From assembly GCA_039545275.1 (NCBI GenBank), contig BCHS01000002.1, positions 992,001-1,056,000 on the forward strand: a DNA stretch of 64,000 nucleotides, written 5' to 3'. Position numbers and translations under genes: made by a program. The notes beneath the pieces are model-generated. The model made no database searches. It had not been told where the DNA came from and saw nothing but the letters and a program-made list of their open reading frames with translations. The stretch is from Pseudomicrostroma phylloplanum. Its lineage: Eukaryota > Basidiomycota > Exobasidiomycetes > Microstromatales. Of this stretch, positions 34,292 through 45,382 are shown one piece after another; the stretch's first letter is position 1, and the number at the start of each line of letters is the position of its first letter.

Positions 34292-35060
34292 TCATCTCCT
34301 TCTCCTCAGCAGACCGGCCAACAAGACTCCTCCCACAGCCGCTGCTCCACCCATCAATGCCATGCCAATGTATCCCTCTGCAAGCGCAGGGGAGAGAAGG
34401 GAAGGTATCCAGGTCAGTCATGATCTAAGGGTCGACGACGGCCTCAATGCGGAGCTGTTCACTCACCTCTTGCCACTCCCTTCTCGATGAGCGAATTCAG
34501 CGACTGAGCTTGCAGATTGTTCGGCTCCCTCTCGATGAGCAGAGCTGCGTGGGGTAAACAGGTACAAGGGCCATCAGCGTCGGCTCGTCAAGTTCCTGCA
34601 ATTATGGACACGACATTACGCCTCACTCACCATTGAACCTCCTTGCCTCGTCGTAATTGCCCATCTTGAAGTGCCCGAGGGACAGGTAGTAGAGACATTC
34701 GCGCCTCCGCGGCGGGTCTGATCGGTAGATCTCTAGCAGAAATAATAGAAGCGGGGCGAGGGTTCGCAAAGAAAGATCGTCAGTTACTGGAACCCCCTTC
34801 CCCTAAGCTGCATTCCCCCTTCCCACCCTTTCCGGCCCGTCTCATCCGCCCGCCCGCCTCTGCTACTCACCCGTCAGCAGCCCAATTCCCCTACTCATCT
34901 CGTCCCTACTCTTGCTCTTCACCAGTCCCCAAGCATAGTTGAACTTTGTCTGTGTGGTGACATGTCCGGTGGCTAGCTCGGACTGGTACTGCGAGGCCAG
35001 GACGGAGAGCTCCGAGGGGGAGAGGGAGAGCTCTGCGTCTGCTGCGTAGGGGAGGGACAT
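34292..35060 (-). CDS. FIS1: Mitochondrial fission 1 protein
   Basis: Four exons: 34871-35060, 34631-34732, 34467-34544 and 34292-34377, giving 151 residues, as in other fungi. The cytosolic TPR-like bundle is visible: [20 protein letters not shown], then [39 protein letters not shown], and [20 protein letters not shown] across the third splice. The C-terminus is a tail anchor: [20 protein letters not shown] followed by LLRRRR, the basic end expected for outer mitochondrial membrane targeting. Fis1 recruits the dynamin Dnm1 through adaptors for mitochondrial and peroxisomal division. Introns are 138, 86 and 89 bases. No single open frame reveals the gene. Confidence 0.93.
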
Positions 35061-35486
35061 TGCGGGATAAGGGAGGGGATCGGTAGGAGTAGGCTGTGAA
35101 TGCGACCGTATGACCTTGCTCGGTGTGGTGGCTAGGGTGAGTGATGGTAATCCTACTGTTGGAAGGTCTGACTGAGCGGGTGACGGTGAGTCCAATCGTT
35201 GGCTGTGTGGATGAGTAGCACGGAATTGAAAGCTCAGGCTGAGATCCGATCCGCCTCGAGTGGAGACGCAGGCGGGAGTCGGAGCGGGAGATGAGGACAG
35301 ACAGGACAGGACACAGCGACGCCGCGCAAAGTGACAGGCAGCCTCATCGTCCCACGGACACCCACCGCGACCACACCTTCTTCCACTCACCGCACACCAT
35401 CTCCACACTCCTCTTCGTGCAAGCAGGGGTGAGACAGGTGCTTTCATCTACTCCATCCAACCTTTCTCGCCGCTGAGCAGCTCGCA
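35061..35486. promoter_or_regulatory. Shared divergent promoter, FIS1 / PAT1
   Basis: 426 bases between start codons, CA- and CT-rich on the plus strand near PAT1. Called by position. Confidence 0.5.
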
Positions 35487-38400
35487 ATGAGCTTCTTCGG
35501 CTTCGACACTACTCTGCCGCGCGACACGACCAGAGGTGGTGCGCGAGGCGGACACTCGTCCAGCGACGACCCCTTCAACCCTCTAGGTGGAGACTTCGAC
35601 GATGGCAGGGAGCTACAGGATGATGAGCTCGACGCAAAGATCAAGGGGCTGACCGCCGGCGCACAGGAAGATGTGGAAGTGAGTGTCCCAATGGCAGAGG
35701 AGAGGACACGCAGCTCGAGGGTGGCTTGTCTGACCTCAGCGTTTGCTTCCTTCTTATCTGATGCGCCCAGATTTACGAGTGGGGAGGAGAGGGATACGAT
35801 GGGCTCGGCGACATGCTCGACGAGGCAGGAGACGATTTGAATGACGACACGTTCGGTGGACCCTCGGCAGCCGTCGGTGAGTATCACAGAATTCGAAGTA
35901 CTCAATGTGCCAAGTAGTTGGGCTCATCGCACATCTTCGTCAACCGCCCCTCAGGCAAGGACTTCGACTTTGGCCACGGAGCCGCCCAACCAACTCAGCA
36001 ACAGCAACAGACGACGAAGAAGCCGATGGACTCCATGTTCGCCAGTAACTTCGACGACTTCTGGGCTTTGCCGAGCTTTGGGGGCGGTCAGAGGCAGCAG
36101 CAACAGCAGCAAGGTCCTCCGCCTGTCCCGCAACCGCAAGCCCCAGCTGTATCTCAATACGAGCACCAGGCCCCTCAGCCTGCGCCGGCTAGATCGGGCT
36201 TGACAATGGAGGAGATCGAGGCAGAGCTGCGTGCCGCACGAGTGTCGCAGCAGCAGCAGCAGCAGCCACCTCCACCATCGCAGCCTGCTGGCATCCCAGG
36301 CAGGAATCAGATGAGCGTAGAGGAGATTGAAGCTCAGATGAGGGGCGGACAGCATCGTCAAGCTGGCCCGCCGCTGCCAAACCAACAGCAGCAGGGTATG
36401 TTCCCTCAAGGTATGCCCCCTGGGATGCCACCTCAATTTGCCGCCATGATGCAAGGGCAACAGGGCCAATACCGTGGCCAGCCGCACCCTTCGCAGCAGC
36501 CCTTTCCCCCGCCTACTGGTCCTGCTGGCCCCAGACAAGATCGCCTGGACTCAGACTTCCCTCCTTTGGGCGCACCACCACCTCCCGGCGCCGATTCGTC
36601 GCCTCCGCCCCCCGCCCACAGCAACATTCCCTTGCACCGCCCCCAACAACCGATGCCGGGACCGCCGCCGCCTGTTCTGAGTGCCGAGGCTATGAGGGAG
36701 CAGGACGAGCAGCGCTTGGCTCGAATGCGTGCCCTGCTCAACGCTCTTCCCGAGCCAGTGCAACAGGGCATCATTTCCTTGCCTCCACAGATGCACTTTG
36801 ACGTCTTGATGGGCATTTCGAGGGAATTCCCAGTGCTGCTCGAGCCACGGACATCTGTGGTCGAAGACGCGCAGAAGCAGGCCCAAGAAGCTGCCCTCAG
36901 ACGGCTCGGCAAGATCGCCGAGGTGAGGAACAAGATCGCGCAACGGGAGGCCAAGATTGCAGCCATGTCGCGGTACAACAATGTCATGAGCGTCAGCGAC
37001 AAGGAGTTCATCACTCGTATCCAGATCTCACAGATCATTACTGCAGACCCCTATGCCGACGACTTTTATGCTCACATCTACTTTGCATTGAGGAACAACC
37101 GCTCGCTGGTCAACCCTGGCTTGATGGGTGCTCCCCCCGGTGCCGCGGCTTCGGGCCCCAACCAACAGCAGCAGCAGCCTCCGAAGGGACCCAAGAACAG
37201 CAAAGGGTCGCAGCGGATGAATGCTCAGCAGAAGGCTATGCTCCGCATGCAGCAACAGGTTGAGCGACTTGTGGCAGACCGGAAGCAGCGAATCGAGAAG
37301 GCCACGTCGGGAAGCGTGAATCCCAATCTGCAAGGCGCCTTGGGTAAAGTAGGCGGCAACAGTGCCAGCAACCCTCGAAAAGCCCTACAAATCTCAAGGA
37401 GTGAGGAAGATGGCGACGGTCAGGCTCCCGGCAAGTCGGCCGCGGACGCGGTCAGGCAGGCTTTGGAAGGCGCCTCTCTAGGAGGCAGAGGCGGCGGCGA
37501 AAGCGCGTCGGCTGATGGCAGGCGCGCCCCGCTCACTCGACATGAAAGTCTGCGGATTCTAGAGAAGCTGTACGACACTCTCTTGAGCCTGGAGCAGCTC
37601 CGCCGATCGCTCGATGGTCCTTCTGATGAGGCTGGCCAGGCTGCCGCTCGTGAACAACAGGAGGCTCTCGTGGCTACTCTCTGGAAGGAATTGCGCATTC
37701 TCGAGCCGCTTGAGATCTCTGACCCCCACCCCTTTGTCTCGCTATTGGGTACGACCAAGGGCAAGCGTCTCCTGCCCCGCGCTTTGCGCCATCTCTCCTC
37801 CGAGCAGACTTTGACGGCTCTCACGATGATCGTCGCCTCCTTCGACACCCTGGACGTGGTCCGCGACGCTGCTCTGCTGGACGACGTCTCTTCCTTCATC
37901 CCGGGTACAGCTTCTACGCCTTCCCCAGCTGCCTTGACAAAGAGGCGCGACGTCGAGGAGCAATCGGAGCTCTTTGGTACGACGATTGTACCCGCGATGC
38001 TGGTACTGATGGGCAGCAGTCCAATGAAGATCGTCATTGGCATGCTCGCCTTGTTTGTCGAGAGGAATGACGTGGTCAAGGTGGTTCGCAGTCGAGCAGG
38101 AATTGCCTTCTTGACCATCCTCCTTTCTCGAGCTGCGACGCTGCGCTCTCAAACGAGCGCTTCTACCACCGACGGAGGAGACGCTGCCGCCTCTGGAGCC
38201 ACGCCAGAGGAGCAAGCACAGTGGTCTTCGATCTTCCAGCTCCTCTTCGAGCGCCTCGTCACCGGCTCCGGCGGTCTGTCCAACCTCTTCCCCTCTTCGC
38301 GCGCAAAGTCCAACCTACCCTTTGGCCTCTCCAACTACCTCTTGCAGCAGTCTTCCAACCCATACGCATCCAGCCTGCAGTCCCACCTGGACGAAGTCGA

Positions 38401-38623
38401 TGAGCCCATCTGGAACCTCTACGCCGCGCTGGCGATCAATGCCACTTCATCCAACTCGATGGAGCAGCAGAGCATCCTGGTTCAGGAGCTCAGGGAGAAG
38501 ATCTTGGAGAATGTGCTAGAGGCGCGAAACAAGAGGGACACGCTCGATGGAGAGAGGAAGTTGAGGCTGGTCAACATCTTCCTCAATGCCCTCAACCTGG
38601 ACGCCAGTCAGATTACCTTTTAG
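35487..38623 (+). CDS. PAT1: mRNA decapping activator Pat1
   Basis: Three exons: 35487-35678, 35771-35876 and 35955-38623, giving 988 residues. The N-terminus MSFFGFDTTLPRD is the conserved motif that binds the helicase Dhh1. The middle is Pro/Gln-rich with long Gln runs and two copies of a MEEIEAELRA / VEEIEAQMRG motif. Residues from about 360 to 480 contain the conserved MGISREFPVLLEPRTSVVED block. The C-terminal part is an alpha-helical repeat (Pat-C: SLEQLRRSL, LWKELRILEPLE, TKGKRLLPRALRHL). Pat1 bridges the Lsm1-7 ring, Dhh1 and Dcp2 in mRNA decapping and P-bodies. The third exon start was chosen at 35955 because it keeps phase (GKDFDFGHG). An earlier AG at 35918 does not. Confidence 0.93.
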
Positions 38624-38926
38624 GTAAAGGTAGGGATGCAAGAAGGATCGTGGGACTTGGTAGTATGGACGTGCGATAATTGGACAATTCGAGCCGACAA
38701 AGGCAGGCTCTGTGTGGCAGTGGTAGTAGTAGTAGTGTATTCTCTGAGTCGAAATCAAACAGTCAAGGCATCATTGAGAACGAAAACGAAGTGGGGAAGC
38801 AGAAGGACCGCGTGCGTGTGTAGCTAGTGTATAATTGTCAAGGTAAAGATGGGATATAGGATACTGAGCATCTGACTACATCTGCAGAGCAAGTCTCAGG
38901 CAAGACGGCATACTGCTGTCTACCGT
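38624..38926. other. Convergent intergenic region, PAT1 / THO7-like
   Basis: 303 bases between stop codons, with no coding signal. A GTAGTAGTAGTAGTG triplet tract lies near 38723-38737. Confidence 0.4.
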
Positions 38927-40464
38927 CTACCGACCCCGAGCAGATCTGCCCCTCCCCCTCCCTGACCCGTTGCCGTTCCCACCACCACTGCTATTTGCGA
39001 CGACCCGAGCAGGCAGCCCACGTCTCCCAGTCGGCGGTTGTGCTCCTCTCCCTGCTGCAGCAGCTGCTGGTGCACTGGGAGTCGACGCACCGCTAGTGGG
39101 AGCGACAGCAGCAGCAGGGGCTTTCACAGCAGGCGGTATGCTCCCTTCCTCATCATCGTCATCTGCCTCGCCTTCTTCTCTTCCCCCTGCTCCTCCCGCT
39201 CCTCGGGATTGATCAACTCGACGCCTCTTACTGCCCTCGCCTGCTGCAGAACCCTTCGCATGGGAGAGCACTGGCTCCTCGCCCTCTTCAAGGTCGGAAG
39301 AGGCAAGCCCGCCGCTCGTTGGCCCCGAGGAGGAGGAGATGGACACGTACAGGTCGTCCGGCCTCGCTCTGCTCCTCTTGGTCGAGATGGAGGAGGCAGA
39401 GCCGGAGCCGGGCTCGAATGGTCTTGCGTTTGGGTTGAGGAGACCAGCCGAAGGAAGCGCCGTTGTGCTCCTGCTGCCTGGAGAGGTAGCCCGACTACGT
39501 CCTTGGCCCTGCGCTTGCCCTGTCGCTGCTCCTCCTGCTGCAGCACTGTTGCTGGCGCCATTGGCTGACGAGCTCGAGCCTGAGCCCGAGCCGGCTTTCC
39601 ATCCTACAATCTCCCGTACTTGGCGCGAGAGGTTGAGCATCTCGTCTACCTTTGCGTGCAGGAGGGTGAGATTCTGGGCATGCGGAGAGGTGGTGGAGGT
39701 AGAGGCAGATGCAGAAGATGAGGCTTCTTCTGTAGTTGAGGTGCTTGATGGGTTGTACAGGAAGGACGAGGTGAGATGCGAGAGGAGGTTGGAGAGGGAT
39801 CTGGTCGCATGAAGGTAAGGAGAGAAATCGTCAGCTCCATCCACTCACCACATGGCACGGCAGCGTATGCATTATGTACTCACTCCTCGATCTCCATTCC
39901 GCTTCCTACACCCCCACCGTTCTTGAACCAGGCCTCGAGACTCTCGGCCACACGTCCATACTCGAGCTTCTCCCTCCTCCTTCTCCTGACCTCGGCCAGC
40001 TGCTTCTTCAATCCGGCGATCCTCTGTATACTTCTCGCCTCCTCTGCCTTGATCTCCTCGTACTGCCGCTCATACTCCTGTACCTGAGTGGAGGCTGTGC
40101 TGGAGGTGATGAGGGAGGTGCGGGAGAGGGAGAGAAGATAGGACTGCAAGTCGGACAGGAGCGAGGCGCGCTGCAGCGTGTAGGCTGGGGAGGCTGCATC
40201 TGATGTGGGATTGGCAGAGGCGAGGAGGCTGATCTTGGACTTGAGGCCTTGCAAGGGTCGATGTGACAAGGTATGGGAGAGCCGAGAGCGGAGCACTTGA
40301 TCTGATGGAGGGGCAAGTGAGTGTAGAGTGAGGACGGGTCAGCTATGGCAAAGGCCGCCTCTCGATCCCCTTGCACCGTTGCGACCCTACTCACCTTGCT
40401 CTGCTGCATCTAGCGGAACCACCCTGGGTTGTGTTGAAGTCGTGGGCCGCCGTGTGCTTGCCAT
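38927..40464 (-). CDS. THO complex subunit 7-like protein
   Basis: Three exons: 40395-40464, 39884-40301 and 38927-39800, giving 453 residues with consistent phase. The first 165 residues resemble THOC7: AAEQDQVLRSRLSHTLSHRP, YTLQRASLLSDLQSYLLSLS, a coiled coil (QVQEYERQYEEIKAEEARSI) and KKQLAEVRRRRREKLEYGRV, the family's most recognisable block. A further helix (LLHAKVDEMLNLSRQVREIV) follows. The last 230 residues are Ser/Ala/Gly-rich and acidic, ending in an arginine-glycine tail (GSGRGRGRSARGR). THO couples transcription to mRNA export and prevents R-loops, and the RG tail could bind RNA. The family call is from motif resemblance and is less certain than for its neighbours. Confidence 0.7.
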
Positions 40465-40749
40465 GATGAGGTGACCGATACGATGACAGGGTGGCCTCTC
40501 TACCAGCGAGGATGGTCGGTATGTTCAATCTTCCCAGGTCGGGAGACCTGGCGTTGCATGCGTGGAGCCAAAGTCGGAACGGAGGATGGCGGTGAGGTGA
40601 CCTTGCGCCTCGTGAGGCTGAAGCTGCAGGCGCGTCTCCAAAGTTGATGCACACACAAGAGGCGCCTCACTCCCGTTCCGCGTCCTACTAACTACGATAC
40701 CCTATCCGATCCATACCCTTCAGGATACCCGCACGCCCTTGTGCCCATC
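40465..40749. promoter_or_regulatory. Shared divergent promoter, THO7-like / MTW1
   Basis: 285 bases between start codons. Called by position only. Confidence 0.5.
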
Positions 40750-42239
40750 ATGCCGCCTCGTAAAGCCTCGTCTTCGTCGTCGAAGCCTCGTACGGCAAAG
40801 ACGACGACGGCCATCGCGTCTACCGCCCCGCCCTCGCAGTCGGACATGCCCAGTACAGAAGCGCACCTGGGTCTCATCATTGAGTGCCTCACCTTCAATC
40901 CCAGAATATACATTGATGGACTGACTCATCTGGCTACAGAAGGAGTGTACGAGCTGGGACTGGAGCTAGAGAAAAGCATACTCGCCATTCTGAAGGAGAA
41001 GGGAGTCGCTGATGCCGAGCAGGAGGCGGAGAGGGTGAGTAGTAGCAAGCTTCGAGGGGCTTGATCAACCACTTGATTGATGCTGATGTTCGCCTTTTGC
41101 TATAACAGGGGACACACAAGATGAAGACGCTCATCGACAACTGTCTAGATCACGTCTTCGACACACTCGAGCTCTATTCCTACAAGCAAGTATTCGGAAT
41201 CACCACACGGCAGGCATCCAACATGGTCCTACCGCACCACGCTGGTCTGGATCTACGGAGAGGAGAGGGAGATGACCATGAGCGGGAGAGTCGAGAGCTG
41301 GAAGAGAGGCAGAGGGAACTGACTAGAAAGTTGAATGCGGTGAGTTCCCCTTGCAAGGAGGGTGTCGCACGCGCCAGCATCCGAGCAATGAGGCTGAATA
41401 ATCTCTCTGCCTCGCCCTTCCCCACGCAGGCCAAGTCCACCTCACACGCCCTCAACCTAGCCCTCGAAGCCTCGACTCGTCAAGCGAACCGGGCTCGCTC
41501 CGTGCACGCTAAGCTCGCATACCTTCTGGGCGACTACGCCTCCGATGAGACCGGCGGTATCCAAGCCACTGTCCAGCACCTAGTCGACGCGATCCAGATC
41601 ATCAGGTCACAGCGCTCCCCTCTGCTCATCAACTTGGAGGAGCTCAGAGCTGTTGACCCGCTGGGGAAGGCGCTCATACATTCTACATCTTCCCTAGGCA
41701 GTGGGAGCGAGATGGAGAATAAGGCTGCGCTTGCTGGAGCTGGGGCCGGAGCAGGGACAGGGGAGGAGGAAGTAGAGCCGTGGAGCGCAGGGAGGGAGGG
41801 GTACCTCCGTTGGCAGACACAGCGCATGCTTTCCTCCAGTCGCAGGTCCATGGGCGGTGCAACAGCAGGGTACGAAGGCGGAGATACCACCCTCGGAGGC
41901 GCCGGAGGGGATACATCGATGCTCGCTTCTGGCAAGGGCAGGAAGAGGAAGAGCGGCATGGGTACAGGTGCGGATGAAAGCATGAGCTCGGCTGCCAGGA
42001 GGGGAAGACCTAGCGTGGCTCTGCATTCTACCGACGACGGTATGGAAGGAGAAGAAGTGGGCAAAACGGGCGAGATGGAGGTGAGTACCACGCGAGTCCA
42101 CGTGCCTGCTGGCTTCCTCGGCTTAACATGACCTTTCCTCTACTCCGCCTTCACCCGTCCCGCACAGCGTCTTGCCAATCTCATGTCACATCGGCCCACG
42201 GGCACCGCAAAGGGCTCGGGCGACACCGGCAAGCGCTGA
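40750..42239 (+). CDS. MTW1: Kinetochore protein Mis12/Mtw1
   Basis: Four exons: 40750-41034, 41109-41339, 41430-42080 and 42168-42239, all in phase 0, giving 412 residues. The Mis12 domain is clear: EAHLGLIIECLTFNPRIYID, ELGLELEKSILAILKEKG, then GTHKMKTLIDNCLDHVFDTL and ELYSYKQVFGI. Next come a charged coiled coil (ESRELEERQRELTRKLNA) and helices up to about residue 270. The last 140 residues are Gly/Ser-rich with basic patches (GRKRKSG) and have no yeast counterpart (yeast Mtw1 is 289 residues). Mtw1 anchors the Mis12 complex that links centromeric chromatin to Ndc80. Confidence 0.9.
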
Positions 42240-42683
42240 AGCGGTCCTGAAGCTCGACGTGCGGGCTGTTGCCTGGAGTATCTGTAATTCTAATTGACGA
42301 CCCTATTCATGGCCCACTATGGCTTCCTTTCGCGGCAATGACTACCTGTTTGCACGACTGATGCTTGACAGCACGCTAGAGTTTGACCGATCTTTGAAAT
42401 GCCATCACTGGAGGCTGTACGTACGACTACTTATTGCATCAAGCGCTGTCTATGCTATATACTGACATGCGAGGCAGCCGCGTAGTATCAGGAGGAGGGG
42501 ACGGGGAAGGGTATGCTAAAAGATACACGTACGGCTTGAGTGTCGTGAGAGTCATCAGGGGACGCTAAAGGCAATACGGAACAGAGACCGCTAAGAGGCG
42601 GAAGGCGCCCTGTAGCGGGGCAGTGTCGTGATGTTCGCTTCGTCGAAGATACCTAAACGCATCGCCGACGCTAGCGCCCGAAC
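42240..42683. other. Convergent intergenic region after MTW1
   Basis: 444 bases. No coding frame was recognised. A TATATAC tract lies near 42455. Confidence 0.4.
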
Positions 42684-43132
42684 TCAGACTGTCTCGATCT
42701 TGGTTGTGTTCGTCTGGTGGATGTGCGATGATTTGAGCACCTCAAGGCTCTGTAACCAAGCCATGTTCCTCGCAAAGGAGACAACGAGCTGCTTCGAGTG
42801 GCCCACTTCACGGTCGAAGGCCTTTACTGCTCTACTGTCAATCTGCCAGAAGAAAATCTCAGAGTCGTGGAGCTTGGTAAGAGGAACTTGCTCGATACCG
42901 AGATCTTGCGCTCGCCAGCCATCGGGTAGACCGTCTTGTCGAATCTGAGTCTCCATGTTCTGAAGAGTGACCTGTCGGACCCAGCTTATCTCTGGCCGAC
43001 TGTGTTCCAGTCGGTGACGGCACCTTTGCTACCTTTGCGCTGTTTTCCCCTTCTCTTCACGACGGTGCGAAGGTCGTCGTCTCCACCTTGTAATTGCAAT
43101 GCTCTATCCCCATCATAGCGAAAAGGATGCAT
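42684..43132 (-). pseudogene. 3' part of the HNH-like locus; broken or intron-split coding sequence
   Basis: Bases 42684-43028 on the minus strand are open in one frame and read like protein (VTLQNMETQIRQDGLPDGW; SEIFFWQIDSRAVKAFDREV). The preceding bases read well in a different frame, 42986-43132 (48 residues: MHPFRYDGDRALQLQGGDDD, then a Lys/Arg-rich stretch ending DWNTVGQR and a stop). The two could be joined by a short intron (about 43029-43086, GTGGAG...GGTAG), or the gene may have lost frame. The start overlaps the end of the HNH-like frame at 43113. No family was recognised. Sequencing error, decay and splicing cannot be told apart from this sequence. Confidence 0.4.
43089..43109. repeat. 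21-bp direct repeat, copy 1
   Basis: TGTAATTGCAATGCTCTATCC, identical to 44295-44315. It contains the perfect palindrome ATTGCAAT. Flanks are also partly alike, with AC(G/A)GTGCGA and CGTCGTC about 20-30 bases to the left. Confidence 0.9.
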
Positions 43133-44170
43133 ATTGATCTAGGGATGGCTTCTTGGAGGCGCCAGTGCGTAAGGCGCTCTCGGATCCGAACTCAACACAT
43201 AGATGCCGATATTTGACCTCGTTGCATCCGGCGCAGATGACTTGAAGATTGTCCTTGGAATAGTCTCCGCCGTGCACGCCAGGTCTGATTCGGTCGAGAC
43301 CTGCTGCTGCTGGGCTTACGGCAGCGAAGCGATCACGCGTCGGCTTTGGCCTCGGCCAAAGAGCACAGCAATGGCTTGCCCGTCAGCTTCCAGTTGAGAC
43401 CGGGTAGACCAACGAGAGTGGAAGTCTGCAATTGCCCTCGCTTAGTAGCGTGCGTATGCTTACAGTCGTCCAGGAGTCCGAGACGGTCCGGCGAGGACAG
43501 AGGGAGAGGATCTAGGGATAGCATAAGAAGGTGTTGAGACCCTTAGACACTACGAAAGAGAGAAATTCTCCTCGCTGTACTCAGCCCCCTTACCTCATCT
43601 CTGATCTCCTCGACGTCCACCCCTTTTGCGTACTCTACGACTGTAGCTGCCACTTCGGTGAAAGTAAGAGTGCTGCTAACGCCGATATCGAGGACGATTG
43701 CCCAGACTGAGACCTGCACATGCGCATTGAGGCAGCCGGTGATAGCTTCGATCCATCTCTCCTCTTCATCCTCTGCGTCATCCGCCACTTTCAGGCCGTA
43801 GTGGATTCGTACTAGCTCCAACTGAGCTAGTACCTTCACCCAGGCATGTAGCCTGTGGGTGATCGCCTGGCCGTGCGCCAGGGAGAGGTTCTGCAGCGCT
43901 TTCTTGGTAATCCTCCTGCAATTCGGTAAGAGAAGCGAGGTGTCAGCCAATGGATCATACTGTACTGCGAGGGCGTAGGATGCTGGCAGACAGCAAGTGT
44001 ACTCACCAGGCCAGCATCGGTGTGCCAGCAAGAAGGAAAGCCGGGAACGCCGAGATTGACAGAGTGCTCTCATCAAAGTCGACGCCTACGTTCTCAAGGT
44101 GGGTCAAAGAGGCTTGTGTCACCTCGTCCCAGCGGATGTGTTCGGCTGGGAGTACTGCAGCTAGGTCCAT
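43113..44170 (-). pseudogene. HNH-endonuclease-like gene with apparent frame breaks
   Basis: Exons 44007-44170, 43594-43915, 43464-43511 and 43333-43425 join with GT-AG sites and keep phase from MDLAAVLPAEHIRWDEV to a TGA at 43333. The first two encode a mostly helical, acidic region (HAWVKVLAQLELVRIHYGL; FTEVAATVVEYAKGVDVEEI) with no known motif. The last encodes LNWKLTGKPLLCSLAEA, which resembles the TG-x-PL start of a small HNH domain. In the next frame, from about 43360 to 43113, come the HNH hallmarks: GLDRIRPGVHGGDYSKDNLQ then VICAGCNEVK (Asp-Arg-Ile, Tyr, Asn, two Cys, Asn, Lys). A one-base shift near the AAA at about 43353-43357 would join them. Upstream, the same frame as MDLAAV is open for 27 codons to an in-frame TGA at 44252-44254. 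The role is unknown; a nuclease-derived gene is the inference. Confidence 0.45.
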
Positions 44171-45382
44171 GGGCGCGACAAGGGAGACGGTGACCCCTCC
44201 TTCTAGCGCAGTCGACGCTGACAGAACGTGTGGATGCCACCAGGGTTCAGGTCAAGTGACAGTGCGATCGTCGTCGACGTCTTCAGGTCGTAACTGTAAT
44301 TGCAATGCTCTATCCTCAGCGCGAGCAGGTACATGCGTTTTGAGGCTTATAGCAGCGACAAAATGAGTGGTCAGTGTGATTCAACTCACAGGCACCGTGA
44401 TCTGTGTCGATAAGCGCTCACCTTGATGTCTATATGCATGCTTGAGAGTTGCACGATTGAAGGGAGGTTGCAAGAGAGGGGACCTCTACTAATGGGGAAG
44501 TGAGAGGGACGAGGAAGGTGACGATAGGACAGCAAGGAGGAGGGGCAGCGCAGCCTCGCTCTTCCACCATTTTCTCAGGGCAAACAGATGTCCCCCCCTC
44601 GGTGCTCGTCGCGCGCTCGCTCTCAGCCAGTGCCGCGGAGGTGGGCGCAGGCTCAGGCACAGACTACGGACATTGCTCTTACGCCCTTACTGCGAACCAT
44701 TTTCCCGATGCCGTACGCTGTGATCTGCCTAGCGGGCCGGAGTCGCAAGTCCGGGGTGCTTGGAGATCACATACGGTGGTCACGTTGCAGGGGTAGGATG
44801 AGCTGAAGAGGCGCTCGCTGCCGACAGACCGTCAACCGAAGTGCTGAAAAAGGATCTTATTGAGTACAGTTCGGGATATAGACAGAATACAGAGGAGGAG
44901 ACAGTGATAGTGACAGTGAAGACTTCTGAGCTCCAAGAGGAGCAGGAGACTGGGTATGGATGAGGGATGGATCTGGAATGGAGTGTCTGTTCAGAAGTGG
45001 GGAGAGATCCAACGCTCGTCAGTGCTCTCCACTAGGATCGTGCTGCGTTTGACCTCTCCATCCCTTGTCCATCTCTCTCCTCAGTCTAGACATCTCCTCC
45101 CACTTCCTCATCCCACGCACATCCCAGAACATACCGACCGACCGAGGTCGACCGCGACGTCTGACGACGAGACAGCGGACACTTTGGAAGTGGAACGAAG
45201 ACGTCATTGTTTGCCGATGAGTGTCGTCTTTGAGGATGCGAGGACCCTCGTACGAATAAGGATGACTGTTGTTCGGGGAGACATCATCGGAGAGTCTGCC
45301 AGAGAGGCTATCGAGCGGGGTCGAAGGACTCACAGTATCATGGAGGTATATGTGGTTTGGGCAGACCTGGTATGCTGAGGGG
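44171..45382. other. Unresolved region between the HNH-like locus and the copper-fist gene
   Basis: Minus-strand fragments read like exons. One is 44171-44251, open and in frame with the downstream gene (PEPWWHPHVLSASTALEGG). Another, around 44262-44350, carries the 21-bp repeat, and a third around 44411-44660 ends at a GTGAGC. They may be 5' exons of the HNH-like gene or decayed sequence. Bases 45019-45333 (minus) and 44956-45378 (plus) are open but show no motif. Nothing here is firm. Confidence 0.35.
44295..44315. repeat. 21-bp direct repeat, copy 2
   Basis: Identical to 43089-43109, 1,206 bases away and in the same orientation. Read on the minus strand in one frame, both copies encode DRALQLQ followed by an acidic run and RTV. 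Confidence 0.9.

Noticed and set aside
35918..35954. Earlier exon start for PAT1 exon 3 (…GSSHIFVNRP)
   Set aside because: Joining there breaks phase with exon 2. The CAG at 35952-35954 keeps the frame and continues with the conserved acidic/aromatic stretch.
44956..45378. Overlapping open frames on both strands (140 plus-strand and 104 minus-strand codons)
   Set aside because: Neither has a motif, and the interval partly overlaps the likely last intron or 3' end of the copper-fist gene.
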